Source of the DNA: Euryodendron excelsum
Lineage: Eukaryota; Streptophyta; Magnoliopsida; Ericales; Pentaphylacaceae
Assembly: GCA_033060915.1 (NCBI GenBank)
Contig: CM065398.1
Coordinates: forward strand, 4,276,501-4,340,500
Direction: 5' to 3'
Length of the DNA: 64,000 nt
Position numbers and translations under genes: made by a program. Below are positions 59,318 to 64,000 of this stretch, one piece after another. The notes beneath the pieces were generated by a model. It saw only the letters and a program-made list of their open reading frames with translations. It was not told the origin of the DNA and searched no databases. Every line of letters begins with the position of its first letter. Position 1 is the stretch's first letter.

Positions 59318-59325
59318 TATTTATA
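59318..59325 (-). promoter_or_regulatory. TATA box of LTR F
   Basis: TATAAATA on the minus strand in CCTC-TATAAATACAGAG. Palindromic units including CACCACTAGGAGTGGCG lie upstream (59341-59402). Confidence 0.75.
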
Positions 59326-60345
59326 GAGGTTGGACAACACTGGCGCCTGTTGCAGTGGCGCTAGGCCAAATTTTACACTGGCACCACTAGGAGTGGCGCT
59401 AGCCAATTAGGAAAGGTTTAAGGTCGGCAAGCAACGTATCTTTGACTAGATTTGGGCGCTTGTACTAGTGACTACCATGCAATTTTTAGCTTGGCTTTAC
59501 TAGGAGTTACTCCGAAAAGTCCGGGAATGATTTGAAGGAGCCGGGAATGACTCGGAAGCCGAAAAGTAGCAGGAACACTTAAAATAGTGTCCTGGAGGTA
59601 TTTGACTTAAAAAGTGAGGACAAAATGTGTCAGAAAGGTTGACCGGGCCTTTAGGGGTAAAACGGTCAATCGGACTGGGAAGCTGCCGGGGTGAACTCGG
59701 ACTGTCCCAGAAGAAGACTTGGGATCTGGAAACATTATTTAGAATGTTCCAGAGGTTTCCAGTTTGATTTCCAAAGTCGGCGTGGTCAGAAAAGGAGACC
59801 GGCCCACCAGGGGCAAAATGGTCATTTCGCACCGGGTTGGCCGGAACTGACTTGAAAAGATCCGGAAAGGTAAGGGGAGGTTGAGAACACTATAAAAAGT
59901 AGTCTCAGGAGGTTACCGGTTTGATACCCAGAGCCGGTGTGATCGGAAAAGGAGACCGGCCCATCAGGGGCAAAACGGTCATTTTGTACCGGGTTGGCCG
60001 GAACTGACTCGGAATGATCCGGAAAGATAAAGGAAGGTTGAGAATACTATAAAAAGTATTCTCAAAAAATTACCGATTTGACACCCAGAGCCGGTGTGGT
60101 TCTCGGGGCATTCGGACGCCTAGGGACAAAATGGTCATCTTGACCGGAAAGTCTCGAAAAAGGTCCAAAGGACAGTTTGGTCATTTTTCACCAAAGTGGG
60201 TTAACAGACACTGGTGTTTTTGAGTGTTTCCGCCACTCTAACGGCGGTCGTCGTGACACAGGGGTTTGTTGGCAATTCCTTATATCGACCTACTTGTGAG
60301 TATTTCCGCTACTCTAACGGTTTTGTGAGTAGTTTCGCTACTCGG

Positions 60346-60958
60346 ACCGTCTCGAGGAATAAACTGTCTCGAGAGAGGGATTGGAAAGGGGACTTACCGT
60401 CTCTGAAGAGACGTGCCTGAGTTGGAACCGTCTTGAGGAATAAACTGTCTTGAGAGTGGGATTGGAAAGGGGACTTACCGTCTCCGAAGAGACGCACCTA
60501 GATTGAAACTGTCTCGAGGAATAAACTGTCTCGAGAGAGGGATTGGAAAGGGGTCTTACCGTCTCCGAAGAGACGTGCCTGGATTGGAACCGTCTCGAGG
60601 AATAAACTGTCTCGAGAGAGGGATTGGAAAGGGGTCTAACCGTCTCCAAAGAGACGTGCCTGGATTAGAACCGTTTCAAGGAATAAACTGTCTCGAGAGA
60701 GGGATTGGAAAGGGGTCTTACCGTCTTCGAAGAGACGTGCCTGGATTGGAACCGTCTCGAGGAATAAACTATCTAGAGAAAGGGATTGGAAAGGGGTCTT
60801 ATCGTCTTCGAAAAGACGTGCCTGGATTGGAACCGTCTCGAGAAATAAACTGTCTCGAGAGAGGGATTGGAAAGGGGTCTTACCGTCTCCGAGGAGACGC
60901 GCCTGAGTTGGAACCGTCTCGAGGAATAAACTGTCTCGAGAGTGGGGTTGGAAAAGGG
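60346..60958 (-). repeat. 81-bp tandem hairpin array in LTR F, about 7.5 units
   Basis: Each 81-bp unit has two CTCGAG palindromes (ACCGTCTCGAGG...ACTGTCTCGAGAGAGG) and a hairpin CGTCTC-CGAA-GAGACG. Because 81 is a multiple of three, both strands stay open (190 and 103 codons), which explains the long ORFs here without any gene. Confidence 0.93.
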
Positions 60959-61152
60959 AAAGGAAAGGACAATGCCCCTAAGGGCATTTTGGTCATTTTG
61001 CCTCTATTTGGGCCTGACAGGCCCGCGAAGCGATGGACAGACGGGATTTGGGACTTAGAATGTTGGTTTCGATAGGAATATGCCCAGAATGACTTGAAAA
61101 CAAGTCTGGACGGAGTGTAGACTGCCGAGCGGTCAAAAATGGGGTGCTTACA

Positions 61153-62218
61153 GCGGAAGGCAAAAATTTTCTTTGTCAACCCTGATCCAAGACTGTCCTC
61201 CCCACACTGGGGCAGACAATAGTTGAGAACTCAAGAAATGGTATCCACCTCTATCATGCTAGGATAGTATAGAAAGCTCTATAGATTAAGCAATCTAATT
61301 CGAAGTGAAGAGAGGCCCTCACTTCATTTCTCATACAGTCAAAAGCAACCCTTGCCAAACCCGTTGAGCTATTTACCTTTTTTAAGAAAACCCTAACCTA
61401 GGGATCACCGCCCACATTGCTTAGATTGAACTGCTAAGAAAAAAAGGGTCGAAGAATTATTCGTTCCATAAAAGAAAAAAAGAGGACAAAGCGAAGGAAA
61501 AGAGTTGCCCAGGGGCAAGAGGCCGAAAAAAAAAAAAATCCAAAGAAGGCCTGGAGAAAACCATGATTAAGTCATCTTTAAAAGCATAATAAGAAGATCG
61601 AAAGAGAAGGGAGTCATGTTTCTCTCAAAAAGCATATGGAAAGGGTGAAAGAAAAAGGTCATTTTCACCCTAAGAAGTATATAGTCAAAAGTAAGAAGGA
61701 AATTCAAAGGTGATCCTAGGTTACAAAGAAACCCAGTAGAAACAATAGATTTGAGCCTTTATCCTTTCTTGCAAAACCCCAAAACCATGGCCTACATTAC
61801 AACCCTACTAAAGTCCGCTCTGATTGAAAACAGATTACCGAATCTAAATGAGCTAGACACGCTACCGAAGTTAAAGAAGGATGCTAACCCTACTGAAAAA
61901 TTCAAGGATGGTACGGATCTAAACCTTGTTGAAAACAACATTGAATTTGAGCCTACATATCCTATCGTTTCAAAAACCCCATAATCTAGCCTACATTACG
62001 GTCCTAAACAAAGTCTCCTCAGATTGAAAGGACTGGCTGCTTATCGCTCTGCTGAAGGTTGGGAAAGCTGTTGCTAAAACCTCGAGAGTCGAGAATTTCA
62101 GCTCAATAATCATATACACTAACCCCGAGGTAGAGAGTTGGAGGAGATCAAAAGGTTGACAAAGGTGCGAAGTGCTATCATCCAATGAAGGTAAGGTTGA
62201 GCCAGTGGAGAGGCCAGC

Positions 62219-62270
<52 letters not shown>

Positions 62271-62642
62271 CGAAAAGGAAGGATTTACCATTCCAAAGAT
62301 ATCAAGTTCGATAGTACCCCTTGTCATTCTGTTAGTTAACATACTTCTAATATGTGCATACATATTTAAAAAAATATTAAAAAAACGGCATGAGCTTTGC
62401 ATACATAGGATCTAACTTCATGTAAAAACAGAAGTCACCAATATCAATTCATGTAATAGATACATAACATCATCATCCATCACATACATCTGATCATATG
62501 CCTAGCTGAAAAGATCATAAATGTATCTGTCTATCCGTGTAGCTAAATATAAAAAATATCCATCAAAATAAAATTGTCTAACATGAATACATCTCAAGAA
62601 TAGGGGGCAAGGGAAGATCGAAGTCTCCACAAGGGGCATCTG
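61153..62642 (+). other. E4 spacer, right part
   Basis: No confident gene. Contains the repeated units AACCATGGCCTACATTACAA (61783) and ATCTAGCCTACATTACGG (61983), and the unfilled counterpart of the LTR A site (62166-62184). A 77-codon ORF (61751-61984, NPKTMAYITTLLKSALIENR) has a similar but frame-broken partner in E2 (32180-32400), so it is probably just conserved spacer. Confidence 0.55.
62220..62269 (+). repeat. C50 homopolymer
   Basis: Fifty consecutive C in E4, where E2 has GACCCCCG (five C). Either an expansion or an assembly/sequencing artefact. It generates false poly-Pro and poly-Gly ORFs. Confidence 0.95.
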
Positions 62643-63613
62643 TCACATGTCAAAGTCAATGTCATCTGGGTCGAAATCCCCGAAACCCGGCATCGGAGGA
62701 GGCGGATAACTACTCAAAGCACCAGCATCCTACAGAGAAAATAGAACCAAAATCAGCCGCATGAAAGAGGAACTAAACAACAGCAGAGCAAAAAGAATGA
62801 GAGAAAAGACAACATACCCCGCCACCTCCCATCTGAGCTATCTAAGCTGTCAAGGAAGCCACCTCTGCTTGATACTGATCTCGCTCTGTCTGGTATCGAT
62901 CCCTCTGATCCCTCATAGCAGTGAACTCAGCCTGGGGCACATATCCTCCGGCTCGGTGCCACAAGTAAACCACCTCCTAGCCCACAGCGTACCCGCCGAC
63001 TACTACCTCAAACTGGGTGAAGGCGCTGACAGAATGAGCCCTAAAGTGCGCAACATAATCTGTATCTGGAGGAAGCAAGAACTCGGCACCCGGCTGCCGC
63101 TCCTGATAAGGGATAGGCACTCCCGCCACCAAGGCCCCAAACATATACTCTGGTGGAGCTCCTGCTGACCGAAACTCCTCATTAAACTGCCACCAGTGTT
63201 GCTCTCCTAGATAGGACTCCCAAGTATCACCACTGAGAAAAGCAGCCCTCGACAGGGACAATGGGACAAAGTACCGTACAGTCTCATAATGAACTGATCC
63301 AATGAAAGGCCGCCTAGTCACATCCCTCGCCTCAATCAACTCCAGGTTAGCCCGGAGCGTCACAAAATTAGTAATTTCCGATCGCTGGGCTACCCGGTCA
63401 CGAGCCTACCTCAAAGCTCGAGGATAAAGGTCGTCCTCGACAACTGTAGGGCGACGGACAGGCAGGTACTCATAGCTCCACCAGACAAGAAAGGGCCAGA
63501 AACTAGTCATGCTGCCACAACGGGAAGAAGTCCGAACCTACATCGACCGAAGGAAGCAACCAAAGGAGAAGGACCCCCAATCCAGCTCCGATAAAGCCCT
63601 AAGATCAGCTACT
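62643..63613 (-). pseudogene. E4 antisense gene (PMD family), C-terminal part, cut by LTR G
   Basis: Aligns with the C-terminal half of the E2 antisense gene, in better condition. The stretch 63363-62977 is open (LRANLELIEARDVTRRPFIG, YETVRYFVPLSLSRAAFL, FNEEFRSAGAPPEYMFGALV, GVPIPYQERQPGAEFLLPPD). The last coding part ends GFGDFDPDDIDFDM with the stop at 62643-62645. A canonical 88-bp intron (62817-62730; donor GGCGGG|GTATGT, acceptor TTTTCTCTGTAG|GAT) lies in phase 0 just before this end, joining MGGGG to DAGALSSYPPPP. The N-terminal half is beyond LTR G and the window edge. Confidence 0.75.
62730..62817 (-). other. 3'-proximal intron of the E4 antisense gene
   Basis: 88 bp on the minus strand, with donor GTATGT, a T-rich body and acceptor TTCTCTGTAG. 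In E2 the same place reads CTTCGCAA|GAC, so that acceptor is lost there. Confidence 0.65.
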
Positions 63614-64000
63614 TGTCACGCCCAAATTTTTCGCACTCGAGGACTACACACACAAGCGGAAAAAATACTATACTCTTTTATTAGAACTCACCCTCCTAGA
63701 AGAATGAGTGCGACTAGGTTTGAATTGAAAATTGGTTTGAATAAAGGGCTCTTGGAAAAGTTTGGAGTCGTCACCTAACTTGATTAAGGTGAGTTAGGTC
63801 ACCTAAAAACTAAGCATAATCCGAAAACTACACTTAGGGTTTTTGGAAAACGATTTTGAAAATATCTCCTCAAGAGAGGGTTTTTAAGAAAATAAGTTGT
63901 TTGGAAAACATTTAAGCCCTTTTTGAAAAATAACTCAGTTTTTGGTCTTACGAAAACAATTATCTAGGTTTGGAGGTTGGTTACGTGTAGGGAAGACGCA
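63614..64000 (-). mobile_element. LTR G, partial (3' end of a minus-strand LTR)
   Basis: Starts TGTCACGCCCAAATTTTTCG, the reverse complement of the LTR 3' end. Continues with the conserved TTAGAACTCACCCTCCTAGA and AGGTGAGTTAGGTCACCTAA blocks to the window edge. Left flank is CTACT. The uninterrupted site is present in E2 at 39410 (GATCAGCTACTATGCTCAC). Whether it is solo or part of a full element cannot be seen. Confidence 0.9.

Larger units (their letters stand above)
55985..61152 (-). mobile_element. Solo LTR F, 5,168 bp
   Basis: Minus-strand TGTAAGCACC (61152) to ...GGGCGCGACA (55985), with perfect GCGGA duplications (55980-55984, 61153-61157). E2 at 31540-31560 is the unfilled site. It carries the largest hairpin array (60346-60958), AACCGG units (59750-60100), GGCGCC palindromes (59341-59402), TATAAATA (59318-59325, minus), donor-like site (59002), G-poor tract (58700-56490) and island (56745-56823) with a partial extra copy at 56706-56726. 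The 109-aa and 110-aa reverse ORFs lie in LTR text and are not supported. Confidence 0.94.

Noticed and set aside
60503..61075. 190-aa forward ORF with repeats GINCLERGIGKGSYRLR
   Set aside because: Generated by an 81-bp tandem repeat (multiple of three) in LTR F; the opposite strand is open as well.
61751..61984. 77-aa forward ORF (NPKTMAYITTLLKS...) as a small gene
   Set aside because: Its counterpart in E2 is frame-broken and the text belongs to the repeated spacer motif; kept only as a spacer note.
62185..62415. Poly-Pro / poly-Gly ORFs
   Set aside because: Products of the C50 homopolymer.

Overview
The window is nuclear DNA of a flowering plant (probably a eudicot; the species cannot be told from the sequence). 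It consists almost entirely of nested, decayed Ty3/gypsy retroelements of the Tat lineage (Ogre-like). The evidence is very long LTRs (about 4.4-5.7 kb), a Tat-type gag, a second RNase H ahead of a D,D(35)E integrase, and an extra ORF antisense to the element between pol and the 3' LTR. I recognise no host gene, rRNA, tRNA or CRISPR array.

LTRs run TGTAAGCACC...GTGACA, and I place eight copies. E1 3' LTR: 13160-16651 (+, cut short). D: 4078-9492 (-, solo). E: 16652-22302 (-, 3' LTR of E3). A: 32592-37961 (+, solo). B: 41601-45968 (+, 3' LTR of E2). C: 47545-52487 (+, 5' LTR of E4). F: 55985-61152 (-, solo). G: 63614 to the window end (-). Solo LTRs D, A and F each have perfect 5-bp target duplications (AGCCC, GAAGT, GCGGA). 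A and F are also confirmed by the unfilled site in the sister element.

Elements from left to right. E1 (+) keeps the end of pol (RNase H, second RNase H, integrase; 1-1953), a spacer, an antisense gene split by solo LTR D (3542-10657), a polypurine tract and its 3' LTR. E3 (-) abuts it: 3' LTR E, polypurine tract, the antisense gene (here on +, 23651-24678) and a spacer carrying a 1.3-kb copia-type solo LTR. Near 28130 E3 is joined to E2 (+). E2 has a gag leader, gag (29058-31073), a spacer split by solo LTR A, the antisense gene (38446-40294), a polypurine tract and 3' LTR B. A fragment of a fifth antisense gene follows (E5, 45969-47528, +). E4 (+) starts at LTR C and has a primer-binding site, leader, gag (53493-55499), a spacer split by solo LTR F, and an antisense gene interrupted by LTR G.

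E2 and E4 have gag and the antisense gene but no protease, RT or integrase, so they look like one non-autonomous family that would need pol from an E1-like relative. The antisense gene resembles the plant mobile domain (PMD) family. It has its own promoter inside the retroelement, a 5'-UTR intron preserved in three copies, and a second intron near its 3' end. The most unusual signal is that the LTR promoter and the antisense promoter of the same element carry matching palindromes just upstream of their TATA regions. The palindrome sequence differs between E1 and the E2/E3/E4 group, yet the two promoters still match within each group. A conserved splice donor in the LTR leader and an acceptor ahead of gag also suggest a spliced gag mRNA. 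All coding regions carry stops or frameshifts.
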